Shown: positions 1 through 5,932 of the stretch, in pieces
Numbering within the stretch: the first letter of the stretch is position 1
Layout: every line of letters begins with the position of its first letter
From: Candidatus Gribaldobacteria bacterium
Lineage (GTDB): Bacteria; Patescibacteriota; Minisyncoccia; Minisyncoccales; CG1-02-41-26
Length of the DNA: 7,028 nucleotides
Assembly (NCBI GenBank): GCA_026396775.1
Contig: JAPLWD010000124.1
Span: forward strand, 1-7,028
Direction of reading: 5' to 3'
The notes under the pieces: model-generated
Told to the model about the DNA's origin: nothing
Databases searched by the model: none
Seen by the model: only the letters and a program-made list of their open reading frames with translations
Translations under genes and position numbers: made by a program

Positions 1-750
1 TGAAGCACCCACCCCCACAAAAAGCTCAACAAATTCAGAGCCCGACATTGCGAAAAATGGCACATTACTTTCGTTAGCTACAGCTCGAGCTAAAAGGGTT
101 TTACCAGTGCCGGGAGGTCCAATCAACAAAACACCTCGTGGAATGCGAGCTCCCATTTTTAAAAATTTTTGAGGATTTTTTAAAAAATCCACCACTTCTT
201 TAATTTCGTCCTTGGCTTCTTCTACGCCTGCTACATCTTTAAAAGTTACTTTTTCTTGTTGATTTTTGCTGTCGCCGAAAATTTTAGCGGGTGATTTCAA
301 AAAGCTAAAGGTTTGATTGGCCCCGGCTTTAGATTGTTTAAAAATACCCCAAAACAAAAACCCAAAAATAATTATGGGTAGAATAAAGCTTAAGGGTAAA
401 AGCCAACCCCAAATTCCTCCGTTTTCTTTTTGGAAAGTAATGTTTAAGTTTTTAAGCTTTGCTTCGTCAACCCCAAAACCCCTTAAGGCTTCTTCAAGGG
501 TTCCATTGTTCTCTTTTTGAGTCAGAGCTTTTTCTCCGGGTTGATTGTTTTGCCCTTTATAATAGATGGTTAGTGTAGTACCTGCAAGCTCTAGTTTATC
601 AACTTTATCTTGGTTAATATCTTGAACTAATTGAGTTAAGGCAATTTCTTTGGTTTTTTGTAAAGCCTTTGGGTTAAGCAAGGCAAAAACTGCTGAAATT
701 AAAACGAATAACAAAACTATCGTCAAAAAATTTTGCAAAATTTTGTTCAT
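1..750 (-). CDS. ftsH: ATP-dependent zinc metalloprotease FtsH, N-terminal 250 residues (3' end outside window)
   Basis: FtsH is a membrane-anchored AAA+ protease that extracts and degrades misfolded membrane proteins and short-lived regulators. The reverse strand reads open from an ATG at 750 to the window edge. Membrane helix 1 is at about residues 8-25, followed by an extracytoplasmic domain (about 26-110), helix 2 at about 113-137, and then the start of the AAA+ domain with the FtsH-typical [13 protein letters not shown] (168-180). Walker A is GPPGTGKT (211-218). The pore-loop region, family pattern F-V-E-x-F-V-G-V-G-A-S, is present as [11 protein letters not shown] at 240-250. Walker B, the SRH and the HEXXH zinc site lie beyond the edge, so protease competence cannot be judged. 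The S1 gene ends 32 bp upstream on the same strand, so the two are probably co-transcribed. No good Shine-Dalgarno precedes the ATG, but it is the only sensible start before helix 1. Identification is secure. Confidence 0.95.
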   Translation of the reverse strand, partial: MNKILQNFLTIVLLFVLISAVFALLNPKALQKTKEIALTQLVQDINQDKVDKLELAGTTLTIYYKGQNNQPGEKALTQKENNGTLEEALRGFGVDEAKLKNLNITFQKENGGIWGWLLPLSFILPIIIFGFLFWGIFKQSKAGANQTFSFLKSPAKIFGDSKNQQEKVTFKDVAGVEEAKDEIKEVVDFLKNPQKFLKMGARIPRGVLLIGPPGTGKTLLARAVANESNVPFFAMSGSEFVELFVGVGAS

Positions 751-782
751 AATGTACAAAGAAAAATTAATTGCTAAAGAGA

Positions 783-1586
783 TTAAGCTAAATCCTTCAT
801 TGATAAATAAACCCTGCCATTGGCTATTTCAATGATTTTAGCTTTAATTATTTGCCCTATCTTAAGTGTGTTGGCGGGCGAGTTTTCAGGCAATTCAACC
901 GAACGAATTAAACCCTCTAGGTTTTGACCAAATCTTAAAAAAGCGCCAAAATTAGTCACGCCACTAATAGTTCCATCAATCACGCTCCCAACTTGGTAAG
1001 TGGTTAATTCTTCTTCTTGAGCCTCTTTTTTGATGGCTTTTTCTGAAAGAATCAGTTTCTTTTCATCGGGGTTTAAATCAAAAATTTTAACTTTCAGTTT
1101 TTTGCCAATTAGTTTCTGGAGTTCTTGAGCAATTTTAGAAGGATCAGCTCCTTCAACTTTAGGGTAATTTTCAGGCGATAATTGCGAGGCGGGTAAAAAA
1201 GCTTGCACATTTTCCATTACACATAACAATCCACCCTTGTTAGCACCCTTTACGGTTACCTCTAAAATATCGCCCTGTTCTTTGGCGGTGGCTAATCTTT
1301 CCCAAGCCATTTCTTGCGAGGCTTTCATTAAAGAGATTTCTCGATAGCCTTCATTATTTTCTAATTCAATAATTTTAACCACCAAAACATCTTCAGGGGT
1401 TAGATTTTTTAGAGCCTCTTTGGCTTGCAAAAATTCTCGGCCTTGGATAATACCCACACCTTTAGCTCCCAAATCTACATATAAGGAGCTTTTGCCACGA
1501 CTTAAAAATTGGCCCTCAACAATTTCGCCCACCTTGGGTGGTGAGATAATATCTTGTTTTATTTTTTTCAGACTTTTTAAAACCAT
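783..1586 (-). CDS. S1 RNA-binding domain protein, short bS1-like (three S1 repeats)
   Basis: Probable RNA-binding protein related to ribosomal protein bS1, which binds single-stranded mRNA on the 30S subunit and helps initiation. Numbered from the ATG at 1586, the 267-residue product has three OB-fold S1 repeats at about 18-89, 103-185 and 197-264. Repeat 1 has G-x-V-x-G-x-F and [10 protein letters not shown]. Repeat 2 has KGGLL...QAFLPASQ, the form typical of genuine bS1 proteins. Repeat 3 has [10 protein letters not shown]...EGLI and ends with RVYLSMKDL. Proteobacterial S1 has six repeats, so this is a short form like those of Gram-positives and Patescibacteria. It has no extra catalytic domain. 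An in-frame TTG at 1595 would add three residues. I prefer the ATG, although neither start has a strong ribosome-binding site. It is the first gene before ftsH and is probably driven from the promoter proposed at 1638-1665. I leave the symbol blank because a non-ribosomal S1-domain role is possible. Confidence 0.88.
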   Translation of the reverse strand: MVLKSLKKIKQDIISPPKVGEIVEGQFLSRGKSSLYVDLGAKGVGIIQGREFLQAKEALKNLTPEDVLVVKIIELENNEGYREISLMKASQEMAWERLATAKEQGDILEVTVKGANKGGLLCVMENVQAFLPASQLSPENYPKVEGADPSKIAQELQKLIGKKLKVKIFDLNPDEKKLILSEKAIKKEAQEEELTTYQVGSVIDGTISGVTNFGAFLRFGQNLEGLIRSVELPENSPANTLKIGQIIKAKIIEIANGRVYLSMKDLA

Positions 1587-1613
1587 ATCTTTCAAAAATT
1601 CTCAATCCAAAAT

Positions 1614-1655
1614 CTAAATCACTTTAGGATTTAGTCTTTTATACTTTAGAATTTA
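1614..1655. repeat. Small inverted and direct repeats in the S1 5' leader
   Basis: A 7-bp perfect inverted repeat, CTAAATC (1614-1620) and GATTTAG (1628-1634), has a 7-nt loop. Overlapping it is a 13-nt near-perfect direct repeat, ACTTTAGGATTTA (1621-1633) and ACTTTAGAATTTA (1643-1655), with one mismatch and a 22-bp period, about two helical turns. It lies between the proposed minus-strand -10 and the S1 start, where an operator or leader structure could sit. The sequence is very AT-rich, so chance similarity is possible. Confidence 0.35.
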
Positions 1656-1665
1656 ATACTACCAA
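1638..1665 (-). promoter_or_regulatory. Candidate sigma-70-type promoter for S1-ftsH
   Basis: On the reverse strand, TTGGTA (1665-1660) and TATAAA (1643-1638) are separated by 16 bp, close to the -35/-10 consensus TTGACA/TATAAT. Transcription would begin near 1630, about 45 nt before the S1 ATG. This is a motif-based prediction only; AT-rich DNA yields such matches often. Confidence 0.42.
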
Positions 1666-1689
1666 TATACCCATAAATGTGGGATATTG
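1663..1689. promoter_or_regulatory. Bulged palindrome between divergent promoters (possible operator)
   Basis: CAATAT-A-CCCA (1663-1673) pairs with TGGG-ATATTG (1680-1689): ten base pairs with one unpaired A at 1669 around a 6-nt centre. It overlaps the proposed -35 of the leftward promoter (1660-1665) and that of the rightward promoter (1687-1692), so a bound regulator could control both. Part of the outer symmetry may simply come from the two opposed -35 elements. No regulator gene is visible nearby. Confidence 0.35.
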
Positions 1690-1716
1690 CAAGAGTAAGG
1701 GGCTTCGTGTTAAGAT
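1687..1716 (+). promoter_or_regulatory. Candidate promoter for the metallo-hydrolase gene cluster
   Basis: TTGCAA (1687-1692) and TAAGAT (1711-1716) are spaced 18 bp apart on the plus strand. The predicted start is near 1723, leaving a leader of about 65 nt before the ATG at 1788. An alternative, TTGAGT (1757-1762) with TATTAG (1779-1784), would give an almost leaderless transcript. Both are weak motif matches. Confidence 0.28.
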
Positions 1717-1787
1717 AAGGCATTAAAATAATTTAAAAGATTAATTTAAGGTGCTCTTGAGTGCTGATGTTAATTTATTATTAGAGT

Positions 1788-2433
1788 ATGAATATCAATT
1801 GGTTAGGGCAGTCTTGTTTTGAAATAACAGCCAAGGCTAACAACAGCGAAGTTAAAATAGCGATTGATCCTTTTGATGAAAGCTTGGGTTTAGGATTGCC
1901 TAAGGTGGAGGCTCAAATTTTATTGTTATCAACACAGTGATCATTCTAACAGCCAAGCTGTTACGGGTAATCCTTTTATTATTGAAACCCCAGGTGAATA
2001 TGAACTCAAGGGTATTTTTATTAAAGGTATCCCTGCTTTTCATGATAATCAAAAGGGCCAGAAGCTAGGTGTGGTGACAATTTTTACTTTGGAAGCTGAA
2101 GGTATGCGAATTTGTCATCTGTCTGATTTGGGGCAGAAAGAATTAACCCCAGAGCAAGTTGAAGAAATTGGTGAAATAGATATTTTAATGATTCCAGTGG
2201 GAGGTAATTTTACGATTGATGGCAAAGATGCCGCTGAAGTTATTAGCCAAATTGAACCTAAAATTGTTATCCCAATGCATTATCAAATTCCTAAGCTAAA
2301 AGTGGAAGTTGATGGGGTGGAAAAATTTTTGAAGGTGATGGGGGTAGAAGGTAATCAAAAAGAAAAGAAGCTAAAAATTTTAGCCAAGGATTTACCCAAA
2401 GAAGATACTCAAATTATTGTGCTTGAACCTTAA
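1788..2433 (+). pseudogene. UlaG-like metallo-beta-lactamase-fold hydrolase, frameshifted at the metal motif
   Basis: The gene resembles the small COG2220 (Lactamase_B_3, UlaG-like) Zn-dependent hydrolases. The first 50 codons from ATG 1788 read the typical MNINWLGQSCF opening, DPF (28-30) and a strand ending LLLSTQ, then hit TGA at 1938-1940. Homology resumes one frame over (+1), starting HSDH at 1933, and runs 166 codons to TAA at 2431-2433, including ETPGEYELKG, GIPAFHD, HLSDLG and PMHY, the remaining metal-site landmarks. The break therefore falls in the HxHxDH motif. A loss of five bases between the Ser codon (1929-1931) and the CAC codon would explain it exactly, because restoring them gives L-S-H-x-H-S-D-H in one frame of 216 residues. 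Loss of two bases or gain of one would also restore the frame but leave the motif short. Everything else is intact, so this is either a recent lesion or a sequencing error. Re-initiation at GTG 2071 would lack the motif. The following gene starts one base after the stop. Confidence 0.8.
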
Positions 2434-2434
2434 A

Positions 2435-2728
2435 ATGCCTCAAGACCAAATTAAAAAATTTAATTTAAAGGTAATCAAGGATTGGTGGGAAGAAGTTAAG
2501 GATTGGCCAGAAGCGAAAAAGAGAGTTTTAGTGTATATTTTTTTAGCTGTTTTAGCTATCCCTTTTTTAGTTTTAGCAGGGATGAATTTTAAATACCAAG
2601 CTAGCAAATTGGGTTTGCAACCAATTTTAAAAACTGATTTAAACTCAACCGGCACCGCAGAGTTGCGTAATTCACTAAACGAAGTTTTAGAAGCTAACAA
2701 AAAGTTGGATAAAAAAGTCATCTTTTGA
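2435..2728 (+). CDS. Small single-pass membrane protein of unknown function
   Basis: A 97-residue protein that I do not recognise. Visible parts are a charged N-terminus with paired tryptophans and acidic residues (WWEEVKDWPEAKKR, about 17-30), one strong membrane helix (about 31-50, VLVYIFLAVLAIPFLVLAGM), and a C-terminal part of about 45 residues whose end, ELRNSLNEVLEANKKLDKK, looks helical and possibly coiled-coil. By the positive-inside rule, the KKR just before the helix suggests an N-in, C-out orientation. The ATG at 2435 lies one base after the upstream stop, so translation is probably coupled. An upstream in-frame TTG at 2417 would overlap the previous gene and is unlikely. An antisense ORF covers the same stretch but has no protein-like features. 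The position between the metallo-hydrolase and gyrA suggests co-transcription, but no function follows from that. Confidence 0.68.
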   Translation: MPQDQIKKFNLKVIKDWWEEVKDWPEAKKRVLVYIFLAVLAIPFLVLAGMNFKYQASKLGLQPILKTDLNSTGTAELRNSLNEVLEANKKLDKKVIF

Positions 2729-2730
2729 TT

Positions 2731-2759
2731 TTGAAAGCACAAGTACTATTGAATAATTT
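2731..2759 (+). promoter_or_regulatory. Candidate promoter ahead of gyrA
   Basis: TTGAAA (2731-2736) and TAATTT (2754-2759) are separated by 17 bp, immediately after the stop of the small membrane protein gene. Transcription would begin near 2766, so the stem-loop at 2768-2822 would form the gyrA 5' leader. The -10 match is modest. Confidence 0.3.
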
Positions 2760-2767
2760 TCAGTTTA

Positions 2768-2822
2768 AATTGCGAAATGAGGCGAGGAAAATACTTGCCG
2801 AGCCGTCTTGCTTTTCGCAATT
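2768..2822 (+). repeat. Stem-loop in the gyrA 5' leader, probably a degenerate REP-like element
   Basis: AATTGCGAAA (2768-2777) and TTTCGCAATT (2813-2822) form a perfect 10-bp inverted repeat. Inside it, GGCGAG (2781-2786) can pair with CTTGCC (2794-2799; one G-U pair as RNA) around a 7-nt loop. The TTGCGA...CGCAA ends resemble the repeats at 5364 and 6760, suggesting a diverged copy. The hairpin ends 23 bp before the gyrA ATG. There is no U-tract after it, so it is not a standard intrinsic terminator. Confidence 0.5.
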
Positions 2823-2845
2823 CACAATGAACAAAGATAATTTTT

Positions 2846-5356
2846 ATGCCAAAAAACGAAGAACAACCAAATGTCCCAGAAACAAGCTCGGTTAAGCCTA
2901 GGGAAATTGTCGCTGAAATGAAAGAGTCGTATTTAGACTATGCTATGTCGGTGATTGTTTCCCGTGCCCTGCCTGATGTGAGAGATGGCCTAAAGCCTGT
3001 ACATCGCCGTATTTTGTATGCGATGTATGATGATGGTTTGCGGCACAATGTGAAATTTAGAAAGTCGGCTAATGTGGTAGGTTTAACGCTTGCTCGTTAT
3101 CATCCGCATGGCGATATGGCAGTCTATGATTCAATGGTTAGAATGGCACAGGATTTTTCTTTAAGATATACGCTTATAAAGGGTCAGGGCAACTGGGGAT
3201 CGCAAGATGGCGACAATGCGGCCGCCCAAAGATATACTGAGTGCACACTATCGGTAATAGGTGAAGAAATGTTGCATGATATTGAGAAGGATACGGTTAA
3301 TTTTAGGGATAATTATGATTCAACTCGTCAGGAGCCCGAAGTTTTACCTTCGCCGGTTCCGCAACTGCTTTTAAATGGTTCTTTTGGGATTGCAGTGGGT
3401 ATGGCCACGAATATTCCCACCCATAATGTGGGTGAAGTTTTGCAAGCCACCATTCATTTAATTGATTATCCCGATGCCACCACTGAAGATTTATTTGAGT
3501 TTTTTCAAGGCCCCGATTTCCCAACCGGTGGGTTGATTTATGGTAAAAAAGATATTTTAGCAGCTTATTCGCAAGGCAAAGGCCCAATGCTAACCCGCGG
3601 TAAAGCTGAAATTCAAGAAAGCAAAAAGGGCAACCCTGTGATTATTATTACTGAAATTCCTTTTCAAGTTCAAAAGTCATCACTAGTAATGCAAATGGCT
3701 AAACTGGTTGAAGATAAAAGAGTAGAGGGCGTTAAAGATTTAAGAGATGAATCGGATCGAGATGGAATGCGAATTGTGGTGGAATTAAAAAAAGAGGCTT
3801 TCCCCAAAAAAGTTTTAAATGCTTTGTATAAATATACCGACTTGCAGAAAACCTTTCACCTCAATATGTTAGCTTTAGTCGATGGCATTCAACCCAGAAT
3901 TTTATCGTTAAGCGATGTTTTAACTTTTTATTTAAAACACAAACAAGAAGTGGTGGTGCGTAGAACCAAGTTCGACTTAGCTCGAGCCAAAGAAAGAGCC
4001 CATATTTTAGAGGGCTTGATGATCGCTTTAAATAATATTGACGAGGTTATTAAAACCATTAAGCAATCAGCTAACAAAGAGCAGGCGCATATTAACCTGC
4101 AGAAAAAATTTGAATTATCAGCTATTCAAGCTACTGCCATTTTAGAAATGCGTTTGCATCAACTAGCTAAACTAGAGCGGGATAAAATTGAAGAAGAATT
4201 ATTAGCTTTAGAAAAATTAATTAAAGAATTAACTTTAATTTTAAATAGCCCTGAAAAAATTAAAGAGGTAATGAAAAAAGAGTTGTTAGAAATGGAAGCT
4301 AAGTATAAAGACGCTAGAAAAACTAAGGTGGTCAGTGGTAAACCAGGTGAAATTGGCGATGAAGATTTAATTCCCCAAGAAGAAACCATTATTACTGTTA
4401 CTCAAGGCGGTTTAATTAAAAGAATTAAAACTTCGGTTTATCGCGCCCAAAAAAGAGGTGGTAAGGGAGTGTCGGGTTTAGAAATGAGCGATGAGGATAT
4501 CGTGGAGCATTTAATGACAGCTAACACTTTAGATAAGTTGATGTTTTTTACTGATTCGGGTAAGATTTTTCAATGTTTTGTTTGGGAAATACCCGAAATG
4601 TCTAGAATTGCCAAGGGCAGAGGGCTTTTAAACTTTTTAGATTTATCGCCACAAGATAAAATTGTAGGGATGCTTTCTTATAATAAAAAAGAAGAAGAGG
4701 CTGTGAATAAGTATTTAGTAATGGTAACGAAAGATGGTATAATCAAAAAAACTGAATTGTCGGCTTTCAAAAATGTTCGTAAAAATGGAATTTTAGCTTT
4801 AAAGATGCAAGCAGGCGATGTTTTACGATCCGCTAAAATGGATGATGCTGGCGATGAAATGAGTCTAGTCACTAAAAGCGGAATGAGTATTCGCTTTAAA
4901 GAAGCCGATGTTCGAGCGATGGGGCGAGGGGCTTCGGGAGTGCATGGTATCAAGCTGAACAAAAGCGATGAAATTATCGCGATGGACATTATCAAAAAAT
5001 CGGATGATCCTAAAAAACGCTATTTATTAATTATTACCGAAAATGGTTTTGGTAAAAGAACGCCGGTGGAAGAATATAGATTACAACATCGCAGTGGAAC
5101 CGGTATTAAGGCGGCTAAAATTAATGAAAAAACTGGGAAAATAGTTTTTGCTAAAATTTTAGAACCGCAAGATGAAGATTTAGTGTTGATTTCTAAAAAG
5201 GGGCAAGTAATTCGTAGCACCCTTAAAACTGTTTCTATTCACGGCCGAGCAGCTTCGGGGGTAAGAGTGATGAAATTAGCTACCAACGATAAAGTGGTTT
5301 CAGGTATTTGCCTAGCCGGCGAGCTTGAAGAAGTAGTTGAACCAGAAAAAAAGTAA
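2846..5356 (+). CDS. gyrA: DNA gyrase subunit A
   Basis: GyrA forms A2B2 gyrase with GyrB and carries out the ATP-driven DNA cleavage and passage that introduces negative supercoils. The 836-residue length is typical. The N-terminal winged-helix region has DYAMSVIVSRALPDVRDGLK (31-50) and PVHRRILYAM. The quinolone-resistance-determining segment is YHPHGDMAVYD (85-95). The catalytic Tyr is Y130, preceded by R129 in AAAQRYTE. The tower and coiled-coil regions span about 350-490, with EMRLHQLAKLE at 434-444. The C-terminal DNA-wrapping beta-pinwheel covers about 505-825 and opens with the GyrA box QKRGGKG (535-541), which distinguishes GyrA from ParC. Its blades show repeated G-x-x-x-x-x motifs such as TQGGLIKR, SGKIFQC and KGQVIRS. 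Met91 occupies the position of E. coli Ser83, while the Asp87 equivalent (D95) is kept. A short acidic and lysine-rich tail ends the protein. The start fits the family and no alternative is needed, although no clear ribosome-binding site precedes it. gyrB is not adjacent. Confidence 0.97.
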   Translation: MPKNEEQPNVPETSSVKPREIVAEMKESYLDYAMSVIVSRALPDVRDGLKPVHRRILYAMYDDGLRHNVKFRKSANVVGLTLARYHPHGDMAVYDSMVRMAQDFSLRYTLIKGQGNWGSQDGDNAAAQRYTECTLSVIGEEMLHDIEKDTVNFRDNYDSTRQEPEVLPSPVPQLLLNGSFGIAVGMATNIPTHNVGEVLQATIHLIDYPDATTEDLFEFFQGPDFPTGGLIYGKKDILAAYSQGKGPMLTRGKAEIQESKKGNPVIIITEIPFQVQKSSLVMQMAKLVEDKRVEGVKDLRDESDRDGMRIVVELKKEAFPKKVLNALYKYTDLQKTFHLNMLALVDGIQPRILSLSDVLTFYLKHKQEVVVRRTKFDLARAKERAHILEGLMIALNNIDEVIKTIKQSANKEQAHINLQKKFELSAIQATAILEMRLHQLAKLERDKIEEELLALEKLIKELTLILNSPEKIKEVMKKELLEMEAKYKDARKTKVVSGKPGEIGDEDLIPQEETIITVTQGGLIKRIKTSVYRAQKRGGKGVSGLEMSDEDIVEHLMTANTLDKLMFFTDSGKIFQCFVWEIPEMSRIAKGRGLLNFLDLSPQDKIVGMLSYNKKEEEAVNKYLVMVTKDGIIKKTELSAFKNVRKNGILALKMQAGDVLRSAKMDDAGDEMSLVTKSGMSIRFKEADVRAMGRGASGVHGIKLNKSDEIIAMDIIKKSDDPKKRYLLIITENGFGKRTPVEEYRLQHRSGTGIKAAKINEKTGKIVFAKILEPQDEDLVLISKKGQVIRSTLKTVSIHGRAASGVRVMKLATNDKVVSGICLAGELEEVVEPEKK

Positions 5357-5363
5357 TCCCCTA

Positions 5364-5403
5364 GTCATTGCGAGCGACCGGAGGGAGCGTGGCAATCTCG
5401 TAG
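5364..5403. repeat. REP-like repeat, half copy, between gyrA and the methyltransferase
   Basis: A GC-rich block in AT-rich surroundings begins GTCATTGCGAG (5364-5374) and ends GGCAATCTCGTAG (5391-5403). ATTGC (5367-5371) can pair with GCAAT (5392-5396). It matches the left half of the element at 6760-6864: TTGCGAG at the start and TGGCAATCTCGTAG at the end, with a divergent middle. This type of sequence (TCATTGCGAG...GCAATCTC) is a common non-coding dispersed repeat in many bacterial genomes. It fills most of the 60-bp gap, and no promoter or terminator is evident there. Confidence 0.8.
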
Positions 5404-5416
5404 TTTATTTATTTTT

Positions 5417-5932
5417 ATGTTTCTTAATCCTAATGATATTTTAGATCAGATGGGGCTTACAAACGAAATGAAAGCCGCTGATTTTGGTTCGGGCAGTGGA
5501 GGCTGGGCTATTTCTTTGGCTAAAAAGCTTAAAGATGGTTCGGTTTTAGCGATTGATTTGCAAGAAGAACCACTTTCAGTTTTAATGAGTGAGGCGAAAC
5601 ATCAAGGTATTGGAAACATTAAACCCTTGGTGGCTGATTTAGAAAAACCAGTGACTGGGTTATTAGCAGGCTCTTGTGATTTTGTTTTAATCTGTAATGT
5701 ATTGTTTCAGGTGGATGATAAGTCATCGGTTTTAAGTGAGGCTTTTCGGGCTTTAAAATCGGGTGGTACAATGTTAATCGTGGAATGGAAACTCGAAACC
5801 CCCTTAGGTCCAAAAGACTCTCGGCTGTCGGTTAGCGAAGTTGAAGAACTAGCTTTATCAGCTGGTTTTACCTTACAAAAAGACCTACCCGCTGGCCTTT
5901 ACCATTTTGCTTTACTCTTTAAGAAATTGTGA
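5417..5932 (+). CDS. Class I SAM-dependent methyltransferase, small
   Basis: A compact 171-residue cytoplasmic methyltransferase consisting of little more than the Rossmann core (Methyltransf_11/25-like). Motif I, which binds AdoMet, is ADFGSGSGGW (21-30). The acidic ribose-binding residue is D47 in VLAIDLQ. An Asp in LVADLE (71-76) fits the adenine-contact position, motif IV is VLICNVLFQ (90-98), and post-motif FRALKSGGTMLIVEW spans 110-124. The C-terminal strand ends GLYHFALLFKK. The substrate cannot be predicted: there is no substrate-specific domain, no arsenite-type cysteine pairs and no NPPY-type motif. The ATG at 5417 leaves about 20 residues before motif I, normal for this subfamily, and follows an A/T-rich leader without a Shine-Dalgarno sequence. 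Its TGA stop (5930-5932) shares one base with the ATG of the next gene, implying coupled translation with the Cys-rich secreted protein. Confidence 0.87.
   Translation: MFLNPNDILDQMGLTNEMKAADFGSGSGGWAISLAKKLKDGSVLAIDLQEEPLSVLMSEAKHQGIGNIKPLVADLEKPVTGLLAGSCDFVLICNVLFQVDDKSSVLSEAFRALKSGGTMLIVEWKLETPLGPKDSRLSVSEVEELALSAGFTLQKDLPAGLYHFALLFKKL

Noticed and set aside
317..520. Plus-strand ORF inside the ftsH region
   Set aside because: It is a shadow of the ftsH coding frame, with proline/serine/lysine-rich low-complexity composition and no family features. The same applies to the plus-strand ORFs at 650-835 and 1420-1617.
1926..1940. Programmed +1 frameshift in the hydrolase
   Set aside because: There is no recognised slippery or stimulatory pattern at TCA-A-CAC, and skipping one base would still leave the metal motif two residues short.
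1938..1943. TGA 1938-1940 read as glycine (code 25) to rescue the hydrolase
   Set aside because: Reading through TGA in that frame meets TAA at 1944-1946, and the homology is in another frame. The methyltransferase also uses TGA as its normal stop.
2071..2433. Independent 120-residue protein starting at GTG 2071
   Set aside because: Homology to the same hydrolase family extends upstream in this frame to 1933, so this is the 3' part of a frameshifted gene and not a separate one.
2440..2742. Reverse-strand 100-residue ORF opposite the small membrane protein
   Set aside because: It is antisense to a gene with a clear membrane helix and operon spacing, and its translation has no protein-like organisation.
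2768..2822. Intrinsic terminator for the hydrolase/membrane-protein transcript
   Set aside because: The stem-loop has a long loop and is followed by TCACAATG rather than a T-run.
3303..5220. Reverse-strand ORFs within gyrA
   Set aside because: They are antisense shadows of a fully conserved gyrA with no recognisable domains.
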